Translations under genes and position numbers: made by a program | Assembly (NCBI GenBank): GCA_038501625.1 | Contig: JAZAYU010000013.1 | Span: 1,426,001 to 1,490,000, forward strand | Direction of reading: 5' to 3' | DNA: 64,000 nucleotides | Source of the DNA: Corbicula japonica | Taxonomy: Eukaryota; Mollusca; Bivalvia; Venerida; Cyrenidae | Part shown: positions 11,890 to 20,960 of the stretch, in pieces | Position numbering within the stretch: the stretch's first letter is position 1 | How the letters are laid out: the number at the start of each line of letters is the position of its first letter | Notes under the pieces: generated by a model | Database searches by the model: none | Told to the model about the DNA's origin: nothing | The model's input: only the letters and a program-made list of their open reading frames with translations

Positions 11890-12128
11890 GGGTGAATAGA
11901 ATCACTGAAAACGACCAAAAGCATCGACTAAGACCGAATATAACCGAAAAAACAGAAAAAGACCGAAAAGTGAACCAAATACATTATTTTTGTATCAAAT
12001 ACCACTTTTTAAATAAATGCCATTGTATAATTTATGTATAAATTCAATTTTTAATCACATTCGTTCCCTTTTTCGGTCTTATTCGGTCTTTTTCGGTTAT
12101 TCGTTTGTTTTCGGAGATTCTATGCACC
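11890..12128. mobile_element. 239-bp MITE with a 10-bp target-site duplication (Mutator-like?)
   Basis: Terminal inverted repeats GGTGAATAGAATCACTGAAA and the reverse complement of TTTTCGGAGATTCTATGCACC. The interior is rich in ACCGAA/TTCGGT words. It is flanked by the direct repeat GTCAAATGGC at 11880-11889 and 12129-12138. A 9-10 bp duplication fits Mutator-like elements; that assignment is inference. Confidence 0.8.
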
Positions 12129-12139
12129 GTCAAATGGCA

Positions 12140-13260
12140 ATATTCTCATATTCTGAACGCGTTCAACGCATATTCTGAACGCAGACACGGTGCAAAAAAT
12201 TTAAAGTATTTCAGTATTTTGAGGGTTGTATTTTTGCTTTATTCAAAGTATAACGTGTCGATAGTTTTACGTTGTGTTACGTAACACGTACGGGGTTTAG
12301 CCCAAACTGCAAACACCTCCAGTGATCTCCCCTCGATTGTGTTTACCTAAAACATTGAACATTTTCGAAGATTTTGTTTCAACAAATAGAGCGCCCTATA
12401 GGCTGTCTAGCTAATGTTTTGTGCGAATTTTAATTGTGAAAATCATGAAAATGATGCCAAATGTGTTTTTACGAATTAGCATGGGAAATAGCGCGCGAAA
12501 TCCTGGAAGGATTACAAATAAACACAGACATGGACAAAAAATTTATTACAGACACTGTGTAATTTCCGAAAGGTCAGGAAGAGTTTTGAAACTGCTTCAA
12601 CTGTATCCCAAAAAGTGCATGTGTGCAGTCATTGTATGCATAAATGTGCAATCAACTTTACTTTAAAAGTTTGGCATATTTTGCATTTGATTATTTGTAT
12701 AAATCAGCTGCATGAACAGATGAACACACATCTGATTATTGTTTACATTTTCTGGTGAGGATGTAAAGATAGACACTTCGACTTCAAGCACTTTGGAAAA
12801 CAAAGTTCTGTATCACACCAGCAGTTACACCACCCAGGTTTACAGGTCTTTACAAGGTAAACAGTTGTATTTGTTTGCAAGAAAAGCTGAAATTAGCTTC
12901 CTAAGTTTCAATGATATACAGACGATATGGCCAGGTGATTTGGCCCAGATTAATGAACTAAACAGACAGGACATGCAGACTGTAAGGTCTGCAGTCAGAG
13001 ACAACCGGCCAAACTTAAAACCGCAAAGATATATTTATATTTAGCAGGTCCCAGATATGAAATCAAATAATGCAGCATCTTTAATTTTGGAAAAGCTTTT
13101 GTTGCTCAAAAATTGTAAAAAATTTATTTGATTTATCAAGGACCACATAGGGTAACTGGTATTTTTAAATTACCTAGTTTTCGCTAGGTAACAATCTCAG
13201 TTACAAGACAAATTTATGACAGTGTAGAATTAACTTGCAAATTAACCACATTTCCCACCT
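12140..13260. other. gene-less stretch apart from one unidentified open frame
   Basis: AT-rich DNA. No recognised repeat, RNA gene or exon besides the doubtful frame at 12739-13044. Confidence 0.4.
12739..13044 (+). other. unidentified open frame (101 codons)
   Basis: An open frame with a fairly protein-like composition (hydrophobic FARKAEISFLSF segment, charged C-terminus). No start context, splice signal or family could be recognised. It may be a fragment of a host exon or of a transposon, or chance. Confidence 0.15.
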
Positions 13261-13261
13261 C

Positions 13262-13650
13262 AGGGTTTCAATTGTCAATAGATCTGTATGCAGATTCTTG
13301 CATTTTGATGTAAGCAAATAAGTTTTTTTCCACATTTGACCCCACCTTATTCTGAGCTTGGGATCATTTTGATTCATGAGAATCTTGGAAACATGGTCAA
13401 ATTTTGCAAGAATAAAGATAAATACAATGTATTGTGTCTACTGCATTTTAATTATGAAGTTTATACTAATTTGACCACTGAACATAATTATATTTAAATG
13501 AAGTAAAAGCACTTTTATAAGTAGTTTAAGGTCAATCAACACAAGATATGACTAGAAACTATTTGGTTATGACCCCTTAAAAAATCTCAACAGGGGTCAA
13601 ACAACCCCTGGTTTTCAAAAGCTATTGAAATCCCTGCTTAAAAGACTTTT
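13262..13650 (-). repeat. dispersed repeat, inverted relative to 19500-19870
   Basis: Reverse-complement match to 19500-19870 over about 380 bp. Shared blocks include CCACATTTGACCCCACCTTA, GAGCTTGGGATCATTTTGAT, CAACAGGGGTCAAA and CTGGTTTTCAAAAGC. The two copies flank the Naiad in opposite orientation. No ORF. Confidence 0.7.
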
Positions 13651-13854
13651 AACAGGCAAAGAACAGTCGCCGGCTCATTGGTTGTGATAAATTTGTGAAG
13701 AAAAAACATATTTAAAAGAAAATATAATTCTTAACCAGTAGTTCCTCTATGTGCTAAATCTGAAAAGTCATTTTCATCTCATTTTTGTGGATTCACAATC
13801 AGCCAAAAGTAAAGGGTTAAAATGCAATAGACATGCGCACAATATTAATCACTA

Positions 13855-14005
13855 TTATTGCAAAAATTGACCACTTTTCTAAATTCTCCAACATCAATGA
13901 CCACAAACTCAAAATGGTGGGGGGGGGGGGGGGGGGGTTAAATTTGAAAAAAAATAAATATGCTTGCATCAAAATGCAAGAAATCTGCATCTAGTGTCCC
14001 TGAAT
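13855..14005 (+). repeat. partial copy of the GACCCC repeat, with a G19 run
   Basis: Same orientation as 19735-19860: GACCACAAACTCAAAATGGTGG, then TTGCATCAAAATGCAAGAA and TCTGCATC. It contains an uninterrupted run of 19 G at 13919-13937 where the relative has AGGTGGGGTC. Confidence 0.6.
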
Positions 14006-14040
14006 TATATCTTCTAATAAAATAATTTTTGAGTTAAATG

Positions 14041-14490
14041 GCATATAACATCTCCCCGTACTTACATTCAATACTGCTGTCTTTTCATGTATGTGCTGTG
14101 TGGCGGCCGTAAAACGTCTCCCCGTACTTACATTCAATACTGTTGTCTTTTCATGTATGTGCTGTGTGGCGGCCGTAAAACGTCTCCCCGTACTTACATT
14201 CAATACTGTTGTCTTTTCATGTATGTGCTGTGTGGCGGCCGTAAAACGTCTCCCCGTACTTACATTCAATACTGTTGTCTTTTCATGTATGTGCTGTGTG
14301 GCGGCCGTAAAACGTCTCCCCGTACTTACATTCAATACTGTTGTCTTTTCATGTATGTGCTGTGTGGCGGCCGTAAAACGTCTCCCCGTACTTACATTCA
14401 ATACTGTTGTCTTTTTATGTATGTGCTGTGTGGCGGCCGTAAAACGTCTCCCCGTACTTACATTCAATACTGTTGTCTTTTCATCCCTCA
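14041..14490 (+). repeat. 66-bp tandem repeat at the 5' end of the Naiad (about 6.7 units)
   Basis: Six near-identical units (TGTGCTGTGTGGCGGCCGTA, AAACGTCTCCCCGTACTTAC, ATTCAATACTGTTGTCTTTT) after a diverged partial first unit. The period of 66 is a multiple of three, so all frames without a stop stay open on both strands; these are not protein-coding. Single units at 48140-48210 and, diverged, at 31150-31270 (reverse) show that the unit belongs to the element's 5' end. Confidence 0.9.
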
Positions 14491-14858
14491 GGGACTGCAT
14501 TTGACATTCACTTTCCACACCCCCTCCCCACTCACTCATTTACTATTATATACCACATTGAAGGTTATATTTTCACCGACTTTCTGTTGCGTTTAAATTG
14601 ATTTATTATTATACGCTTTCTGGAACCAGAATTGGTCATTTTGGTGTATTTTAGTACTCTTTTTACAGTCCCATTCCTTTGGGATCAGTGATTCAGGACG
14701 TTAATATTTATGGACATTGATCAGCGTGCTATTTATGGAATATAGTGTTTAGCGCGCTTTACTGTCTATACACGTATTACGTTGTGACGTCACTTGAGAA
14801 ATTCAATGCAACCTTAAGTCGCTGATCATATAATGGTATTCTTTCTACATATTTCATT

Positions 14859-16976
14859 ATGGCAGCACAAAATAAAATATTGAAAATCAATCTTTCTCCA
14901 ATAAGGCTATCTTCTGCGTCTTCTGTCCAAACACCGCATAAAATTAAATCTTTTAAAAGTCTGCAGCCTTCGGTTCGTTTATCACGTGTTAATTTGTCTT
15001 CGGCAAGCTCTATCAATATGACAGGTCTGCAGAGGGTTCATTGTACTAATTTATTTAAAAACAATTTAAAAATTACTCTTTCACCTTTAAAATCGCCTAT
15101 TCTTCGAAAGTATGATATTTCTACAACAAATAAATTGAATGACGGAAGACGCAGACCTTATCCTTCTATTTTCAAGTGCAATTCTAAGAGGTGCAGATGC
15201 TGTGATTATTTGAATTGTAATTCTATCATTAAATCCACAGTTAACGACAGAACTTTCTCAGTTAACATTTATAATGATATAGACTGACGAACTGATAATA
15301 TTGTTTACGTTTTAACTTGAAATTCTAATAACGGTGGTATTCAATATGTGGGACAAACAGGTCGCCCTTTAAAAACACGTTTTGGACAACATTGTTCTAA
15401 AATTCGAAACAACAGCAAATTTAAAACATTTTTATACCAACACTTTAAGCATTCAGGACACCGTTTACAAAATATTTCCGTTCAACCAGTAGAAAAACTT
15501 ACATTTGACAGCACTGCTTCAAGAGCATTTAAAATCAGGGCCAGGCTCGTTTCGGAGCAGAAATGGATTAAAAAATTACAAACTCCTTACCCACTTGGTT
15601 TAAATGATAATATTTATCAAGAAGGCAACATTTCTAAAAATCCTGATTATGACGTCTTTGAATTACTTGAAATACGTAAAAGAAAATCGAGGTCGCACGG
15701 AAGCAGAACTAATGGAAACATAAAAAGAAAATCACGTATTCGTTGTTCTATTCATGACCTACATATTATTTTAAAACAATCTGGCAGACAAGCTATGCTA
15801 TCTAGGTTGGCTTCTCTTTCTATATCAAGTCTGCAGAAACTGGATGAGGAAGCCGACGACATCGTCATTAGAACCCATCCATTTTACGAGGTTGCTAGTC
15901 TTATTCAGTGTTATACTCGGCATGTTCTCAGGCCGCATATTGACTTGGAATCGGACCATCAAAGACATTTCCTTAACATTTCTTTTTTAAATAAAGGAAT
16001 AGATTTTATTGACCTTCCTAGTATATTTAAAGATAAAAGAGTTCAATCGGCTGTTCCTATTTATTTTAAGAATAATGAATCGCCTATGGTTTGTTATAAA
16101 TACAACAAACCAACTAGAAATATAATTTTTAATTACAATAAAATTACATCGGATTTACAGATCATTGAAAATACACCAAAATCTTGAGAGTGTTTAACTT
16201 CTAAATATTGCTATAAGCCTGCCGGTCATATTGTTACCGGTGATCTTAATTTAATCAAAGACTCTAGAATTCGTAATTTAATTTCTAAAGGTCCCAAATA
16301 TAGAATATCATCCAAAATTGACTTTAATGCATGCCGTGCAGAAATTGCTGAGTCTTTGAACTTATTTTGCAATAAATGGTGCAAAAGAGAACATGCCGAG
16401 CCTAATGCACTTTCTAACTGGAAAAAGCACATATTCAAAATAATTGACACCCGTATATCATTTTATGAAAGAAACATTGCTTTATTACCACCTCGACCTC
16501 GTTTTAACTTTCGTCATTTGAAAAAAGGAATTCAAGACTTTCATAACAGATTTGTTTTAACACCTGCTGATAAGGCTTCTAATAATGTAATTATAGTGTG
16601 ACGAATACACTATATTAATATTCAAACTGAAGAACTGAACAGCACTAATGCTTATATACTGACTTCTTCATCTGAGAGTGATATTGTTACTGCACACACT
16701 CTACAAATTACAAAATTTAGAATCAGTATTGAGCCGAAACAAGACAAAGTACCTACTATGTATTGGTTACCTAAAATGCATAAAACACCGTATAAAGCAA
16801 GATTTATTGCTAACTCTAGTTCTTGCACTACTACTAAATTATCCGTGCTCTTAACATCTTGTCTTACAGCTATAAAAGAACACGTAATTAGGTATTGTGA
16901 TAAGGTTTTTGAAACTTCTGGCAAAAATTTATTTTGGTCGATTAAAAATTCAAATGACGTTTTGAAAAAAGCTTAA
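14859..16976 (+). CDS. Naiad polyprotein, N-terminal part: GIY-YIG endonuclease, linker, start of RT; four in-frame TGA
   Basis: Start chosen at the first ATG of the frame, 14859. Residues 1-140 are basic and Ser-rich and contain the Cys cluster CNSKRCRCCDYLNC. After two TGA codons comes the GIY-YIG core YVGQTGRPLKTRFGQH (catalytic Arg, His) and the EN end EQKWIKKLQTPYPLGLN. A basic linker leads to a TGA-GAG-TGT triplet, the U-x-C equivalent of the CxC motif of this clade. Then come LTPADKASNNVIIV, a fourth TGA, and the RT start WLPKMHKTPYKARFIAN. No TAA or TAG interrupts about 705 codons. All four TGA sit where relatives have cysteine, so selenocysteine is the best reading. The frame ends by an extra A in the run at 16965-16970. 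Confidence 0.8.
15285..15287 (+). other. in-frame TGA 1, probable selenocysteine
   Basis: Reads IYNDID-TGA-RTDNIVYV just before the GIY-YIG core. In PLE and related GIY-YIG proteins a conserved Cys stands at this point (the CCHH cysteines). No other stop occurs upstream or downstream in the frame. Confidence 0.7.
15318..15320 (+). other. in-frame TGA 2, probable selenocysteine
   Basis: Reads NIVYVLT-TGA-NSNNGGIQYVGQ. The family pattern is 'NVVYLIxC' followed by the YVG strand, so the TGA replaces the second conserved Cys, 10 codons after TGA 1. Confidence 0.7.
16185..16187 (+). other. in-frame TGA 3, probable selenocysteine of the CxC linker motif
   Basis: TGA-GAG-TGT encodes U-E-C if decoded, in the linker between endonuclease and RT where N-terminal-EN PLEs carry a characteristic CxC. 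The frame continues open for 137 codons after it. Confidence 0.65.
16599..16601 (+). other. in-frame TGA 4, probable selenocysteine at the RT entrance
   Basis: Reads ADKASNNVIIV-TGA-RIHYINI. Related RTs have Cys after the NNVV(F)V strand. The frame continues open into the conserved WLPKMHK block. Confidence 0.65.
16965..16970 (+). other. homopolymer frameshift in the Naiad frame
   Basis: Six A here against five A in the second copy (45100-45120, minus strand), where the frame runs on through KKLKSNNFQAFCLSTFDFS. The insertion creates the TAA at 16974 and moves the rest of the RT to the next frame (17002 on). Either a real mutation or a sequencing/assembly error. Confidence 0.8.
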
Positions 16977-17001
16977 ATCAAATAATTTTCGGGCGTTCTG
17001 T

Positions 17002-18072
17002 TTGTCTACTTATGATTTCTCAACATTATACACTTCGCTCCCTCATAATTTAATAAGAGACAAACTAACCAGTCTCATTGAAAAAACGTTTGCTAGAGAA
17101 AATAAAACCTTCATCGCTTGTAATGAACATAGGGCATTTTTTACAGATGGTTCTTATGATAATTATACATTATGGACTTGTCAAGACCTTATAGAGTCGC
17201 TAACATTCTTACTGGATAATATTTATGTTAGATTCGGTACCTCTATTTATAAACAAGTAATAGGCATCCCAATGGGTACTAATTGTGCACCCCTTGTTGC
17301 TGATCTGTTTTTATACTGTTATGAAAGAGACTTTATGTTATCTCTTTCTACTGAACATCAAGATGATATAATTACAGCTTTTAACAACACCTCGAGGTAC
17401 CTTGATGATTTATTCAATATAGACAATAACCATTTTCCATTACTGGTTAATAAGATTTATCCCAAAGAACTACAACTTAACAAAGCGAACACTTCAGAAA
17501 AGCAAGCAAACTTTCTCGATCTAAATCTGTCCATTGAAAATGGTTATGTCACTACTAAAATTTATGATAAAAGAGATGATTTTAATTTTAATGTAGTAAA
17601 TTTTCCGTTTTTAGACGGCGATGTTCCCCGTGCAACATCTTATGGGGTTTATATCTCACAGCTTGTTCGCTTTTCAAGAGCTTGCAACAATGTTAATGAT
17701 TTCAATGAACGTAAACTTTGCATTACAGAAAAACTCTTAAAACAAGGTTATCGGTATCACAAATTAAGGAAAACCTTTTGCAAGTTTTATCGCCGATACC
17801 CAGATTTAATTCATAAATACAAATGCAGTTTAAAATCACTTTTGCAACAAGGTATTTCACAACCAGTTTTTTATGGAGATTTAATTTATAAACTTAAAAA
17901 GATTAAAAGCAGTGTTAATTTCTCCCGGTTATTCGTAAAAACCATCTGTAAATTTAAAAAGAAAGGTTACCAACATGATATTTTACAGCGCTCTGCAGGC
18001 CTGGTGATTAACCCTTCTACAGTTGATCATTATGCTTACCTCTTTGGTTGCACGACGGTGGCAGGGGTTTAA
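17002..18072 (+). CDS. Naiad reverse transcriptase, C-terminal part
   Basis: Continues the frame after the one-base insertion; the methionine at 17002 is internal, not a true start. Motif A is TYDFSTLYTSLPH (catalytic Asp). The segment between motifs A and B (about residues 30-85) is where this clade carries the telomerase-like insertion (IFD); that is inferred from position. Motif B is GIPMGTNCAPLVADLFLYCY, motif C SRYLDDLF (YLDD), then ANFLDLNLSI and PRATSYGVYISQLVRFSRAC. The C-terminus is lysine-rich and ends GCTTVAGV with TAA at 18070. It would copy element RNA onto an EN-cut 3' end. The 356 codons are uninterrupted, so this is a young copy. Confidence 0.9.
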   Translation: MSTYDFSTLYTSLPHNLIRDKLTSLIEKTFARENKTFIACNEHRAFFTDGSYDNYTLWTCQDLIESLTFLLDNIYVRFGTSIYKQVIGIPMGTNCAPLVADLFLYCYERDFMLSLSTEHQDDIITAFNNTSRYLDDLFNIDNNHFPLLVNKIYPKELQLNKANTSEKQANFLDLNLSIENGYVTTKIYDKRDDFNFNVVNFPFLDGDVPRATSYGVYISQLVRFSRACNNVNDFNERKLCITEKLLKQGYRYHKLRKTFCKFYRRYPDLIHKYKCSLKSLLQQGISQPVFYGDLIYKLKKIKSSVNFSRLFVKTICKFKKKGYQHDILQRSAGLVINPSTVDHYAYLFGCTTVAGV

Positions 18073-18124
18073 GAGTTTATGAAGGTTATTGGGGAAATCT
18101 TTTCTTAAAAGAACCTAGAAACTC
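18073..18124 (+). promoter_or_regulatory. weak SECIS-like candidate directly after the stop codon
   Basis: GAGTT (18073-18077) can pair with AACTC (18120-18124). ATGA at 18079 faces AGA at 18117. AGGTT (18083) can pair with AACCT (18112). AAA lies 12 nt after ATGA, and TCTTTT/AAAAGA could form an apical helix. The spacing is right for a SECIS, but helix II is short with a 7-nt bulge, and the second copy (42790-42860) has lost the basal helix. A pointer only. Confidence 0.2.
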
Positions 18125-18334
18125 GATTTGTTTCTTTTATCCCTGTCATCGTGTTCTTGCTGATTTTACTCCAGGAGCTCTGGTCTCGGTAAGATCATTG
18201 TGTACCCCTTTCGGCTTTGCAATGCTCTTAGCTTCTTATGTTTTATATGTTTGTGTGCTTTTGCATGCAACATTGTTAAGCAGATAAGTGGGATGGAGTC
18301 TTTTCACCAAGACAACTTGTACTTGTTTTGTGAT

Positions 18335-18451
18335 ATGAGAACCTGTTGGGGCAAGTGTGAGGTTGGTGCACCCTAGAACCTGATTTAAACCCCCAGTGGC
18401 AATTTGATTTGCCACTGACCGTTCCAAGGCGGTAACCCCTCGGGTTCTCAT
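18335..18451 (+). ncRNA. conserved folded block in the Naiad 3' UTR (branched RNA)
   Basis: ATGAGAACC (18335-18343) pairs with GGTTCTCAT (18443-18451). Inside are three local hairpins: AGGTT..AACCT around GGTGCACC, AGTGGCAA-TTTGAT-TTGCCACT, and ACCG-TTCCAAGG-CGGT. GGGG/CCCC can extend the basal stem. The block is the best preserved part of the element and recurs at about 10304-10424, 11065-11180, 23725-23845, 24475-24590, 42473-42590, 55615-55715 and 59035-59120. Its role (RT recognition, SECIS-like or ribozyme-like) is unknown. Confidence 0.55.
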
Positions 18452-18474
18452 TTTTGTTTATTGTTAGTGGTGTC

Positions 18475-18590
18475 TTTTTTGAAACTGATTATTTTATTAA
18501 CCATTCTCTCTCCCCCTCTCTTCTTCTTGACTGTGTGGGGAGGCTGTTTTTTCTGAATGTGGCGATTCCTGATATGCATATTTCACCTTT
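18475..18590 (+). repeat. Naiad terminal tail
   Basis: CTCTCTCCCCCTCTCTTCTT, GACTGTGTGGGGAGGCTG, TTCTGAATGTGGCGATTCC, then TGATATGCATATTTCACC. This is the end shared by nearly all derivatives in the window. The element probably ends near 18585, since the sequence after CACCTTTTT is not shared with other copies. Confidence 0.75.
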
Positions 18591-19074
18591 TTGTTAATAT
18601 TTCTGACTAGGAATATATTATCTGCATTAACCATGTTAACTTAGTTAGTAACTGAAACAGCTTTATGAAGTAGAGTAATTTCTGAAATAGATTTTAGTTG
18701 AAGATGATAATATTCATTAAGAAAGATTGTTCATGTCATTCTAAGAGCATAACTAAAAATGATTGATACAGAGCCCTTTTCTGCCATATATACCCAACAA
18801 AAATAGAAACCTGACACTTTATATTTGGTGTATTTTCCTGGAATCAGATTTAAAGCTAATTGAATTGTGGTATGTAATAAAAATTGTGCATGTTTTGAAC
18901 TTAATTATGCATTTTGATATTTTTGGTGCATGAAACAAGTGATTCAGTGGTTATTTTCTTTTGGATGGTGCAAAAATATATAGATTTTGAATATGCACCT
19001 CATACTTATTCAAAGTTACAGTGTCGGGTTTCTTTTTTTGTTGAGTATATATGCCTTTTATCGCATGTGCATCT

Positions 19075-19235
19075 AGTGTAAATCTGGATCAGACTAAATA
19101 TTTGTGGCATCTGATCAGGACTTACATTGGTCACATCTTGTTTAGAAATAACCTTATGAATCTAAAATTGAACAGTGCAGATCCTGACCAAACAGCACAG
19201 AGATGCAGGGTGATCTAATTCGACACTGCCCATGC
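19075..19235. repeat. dispersed 'TCTGATCAGGA' repeat
   Basis: TGTAAATCTGGATCAGACT .. GGCATCTGATCAGGACTTAC .. GTGCAGATCCTGACC. Related blocks lie at 34105-34330 and 48935-49110, often bordered by ACCCTTTACTCAATG. No ORF; SINE or MITE remnant. Confidence 0.45.
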
Positions 19236-19499
19236 CATATACTTGAGGTGCATATTACATTGAGTTAAGGGTTAAAGTTAGAAATGGATTTTCTGTGCAA
19301 AACACAAGTATTACATGTTTTATGTCTACTTTTTCCATGTAAGTAGACATAAATTATTATGCATGTCAGTATTAAGGGGCCTACATGGATACAGTTTTTA
19401 TTCCATGTGTGACAAGGTTAGACCATATCAACTTGCATATGTCAGTGGAGGCTGGTCAGAGTCTGTTCATGTTTAGATCTTTTAGATACATGTACTTTC

Positions 19500-19870
19500 T
19501 GATCAAGCAGGGATTGCAGTTGCTTTTGAAAACCAGTGGTCATTTGACCCCTGTTGAGAATTTTCAATGGGTCAAAGCCTGATCTTCACAAGTCATATCT
19601 TGTATTAAGTGATACTTACACATGTATTACTTACAGTTAATTTGCAAGACTTAAGTAAGTGTTAACTTCATATTAAAAATGCAATTTCCTCAATACTTAT
19701 CCTCATTCTTGCAAAAGTAAACCGCTTTTTAAAAATTGTTGTGCATCAAAATGACCCCAAGCTCAAAATTAGGTGGGGTCAAAAGTGGAAAAAATCACAT
19801 TTGTTTGCATTAAGATGCAAGAATCTGTATCAATTGAAATCACTGGATCAAGATTCAGTGTGTGGATTCA
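19500..19870 (+). repeat. dispersed GACCCC repeat, inverted partner of 13262-13650
   Basis: Reverse complement of 13262-13650 in the same block order. It lies about 0.9 kb downstream of the Naiad. No coding signal. Confidence 0.7.
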
Positions 19871-20640
19871 GATCAGATGGATGCCTTACATGCATTAAAA
19901 AAGTCTAAATAGAGTTGACAGATAACAGTGGGGGAAAGAATGTCTGTTAAGGGCTGTACTAATGAAATGAATAAAAAGAGCCCCTTTATCTGATTTATTA
20001 GGTTGGACACTTCATTAAAATATGATTACATTAACATAATGCTGACTCCCTGTTACACATTGTTATACATAAAACCAAGATCAAATAGCCTTTCACAGGG
20101 TCCCTGTGTAATTACCTTGAAAGTGGAATTAATAAAGAGAATAACAAAGAAAAGAAATAAGTTATAATAATATAAGAAATAAATATAATTTTGCTAACCC
20201 AACAATTTTCATACTTTAATTGACACAAAACATTTGTTGTGCCTCTTTCATTTACTAAATGAAATTTATAAGGCATGGCATTGCCCTAAGATGTGATGTT
20301 TGCTATAAAGAATGGATATAAAATTATATTACCATCATCAAGTTCAACTACTGTTAAGCATCCTGACATGCTCTCCACTGTTTGGAATGACTCAAAATTG
20401 GTACTTGTGTAAATATTGAGTTGCATTACAACCATGGCTAGGCATTCTAGACAGTGATGCATTTTGATCCTGATATTGCTTGATCAAATTTGGCCTGTTA
20501 AATTTTTGTATTTGTCCTGTTTGATTGCTTTTAATGTTCCTTTTTTCATTTATTTCAGTAGTTCTCCTAAAATTACTTTTTAGCTCATTTGTCAAATAGT
20601 GACAGGGTGTACTTTTGTAATCACCATTTGTCCTGCGTCC
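19871..20640. other. gene-less stretch
   Basis: AT-rich; no recognised repeat, exon or RNA gene. Confidence 0.4.
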
Positions 20641-20649
20641 ATTCACAAT

Positions 20650-20960
20650 AATCGTCAGCATTCTAGGTGCTTAATTTTTATCCGATCTTCTTCAATCAGA
20701 ATGTTTATCTCAATGATATCTAGGTCGGATTAAAAATTGGGTCATGTGACCTTGAAAACTAGGTCACTGGGTCAAATTATAAAAAAACCTTGTCCGCAGT
20801 CGAGAGGTCTTAATTTTGGTCTAATCTTCAAGCTTGGTCAGAATGTTTATCTCAATGATATCTAGGTCAGTTTCGAAACTGGGTCATGTGACCTTGAAAA
20901 CTAGGTCACTAGGTCAAGTTATAATAAAAGCTTGTCTGCACTCTAGTGGTCTTAATTTTG
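20650..20960. repeat. two direct units of an 'AGGTCACTGGGTCA' repeat
   Basis: Two units of about 135 bp, each with CAGAATGTTTATCTCAATGA, TATCTAGGTC, GGGTCATGTGACCTTGAAAA and CTAGGTCACT.GGTCAA. The GGGTCATGTGACC core is palindromic. Similar GGTCA-rich repeats are common in bivalve genomes. Confidence 0.65.

Larger units (their letters stand above)
14041..18590 (+). mobile_element. near-complete Naiad-type Penelope-like retroelement
   Basis: About 4.55 kb. In order: a 66-bp tandem repeat (14041-14490), a 5' leader, a GIY-YIG endonuclease, a CxC-type linker, a telomerase-related reverse transcriptase, a folded 3' UTR, a CT-rich block and the end GATATGCATATTTCACC. Endonuclease before reverse transcriptase is the permuted order of the Naiad/Chlamys PLE clade (canonical PLEs have it C-terminal). 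The reading frame is open from 14859 to 18072 except for four in-frame TGA codons and one inserted A. Solo derivatives at 31112-31292 and 48108-48380 keep only the 5' repeat unit and the tail. Confidence 0.9.

Noticed and set aside
14087..14596. Long open frames on both strands through 14087-14596 (repeats of 22 residues)
   Set aside because: They follow the 66-bp tandem unit, whose period is a multiple of three; openness on both strands and in two plus frames is a period artefact.
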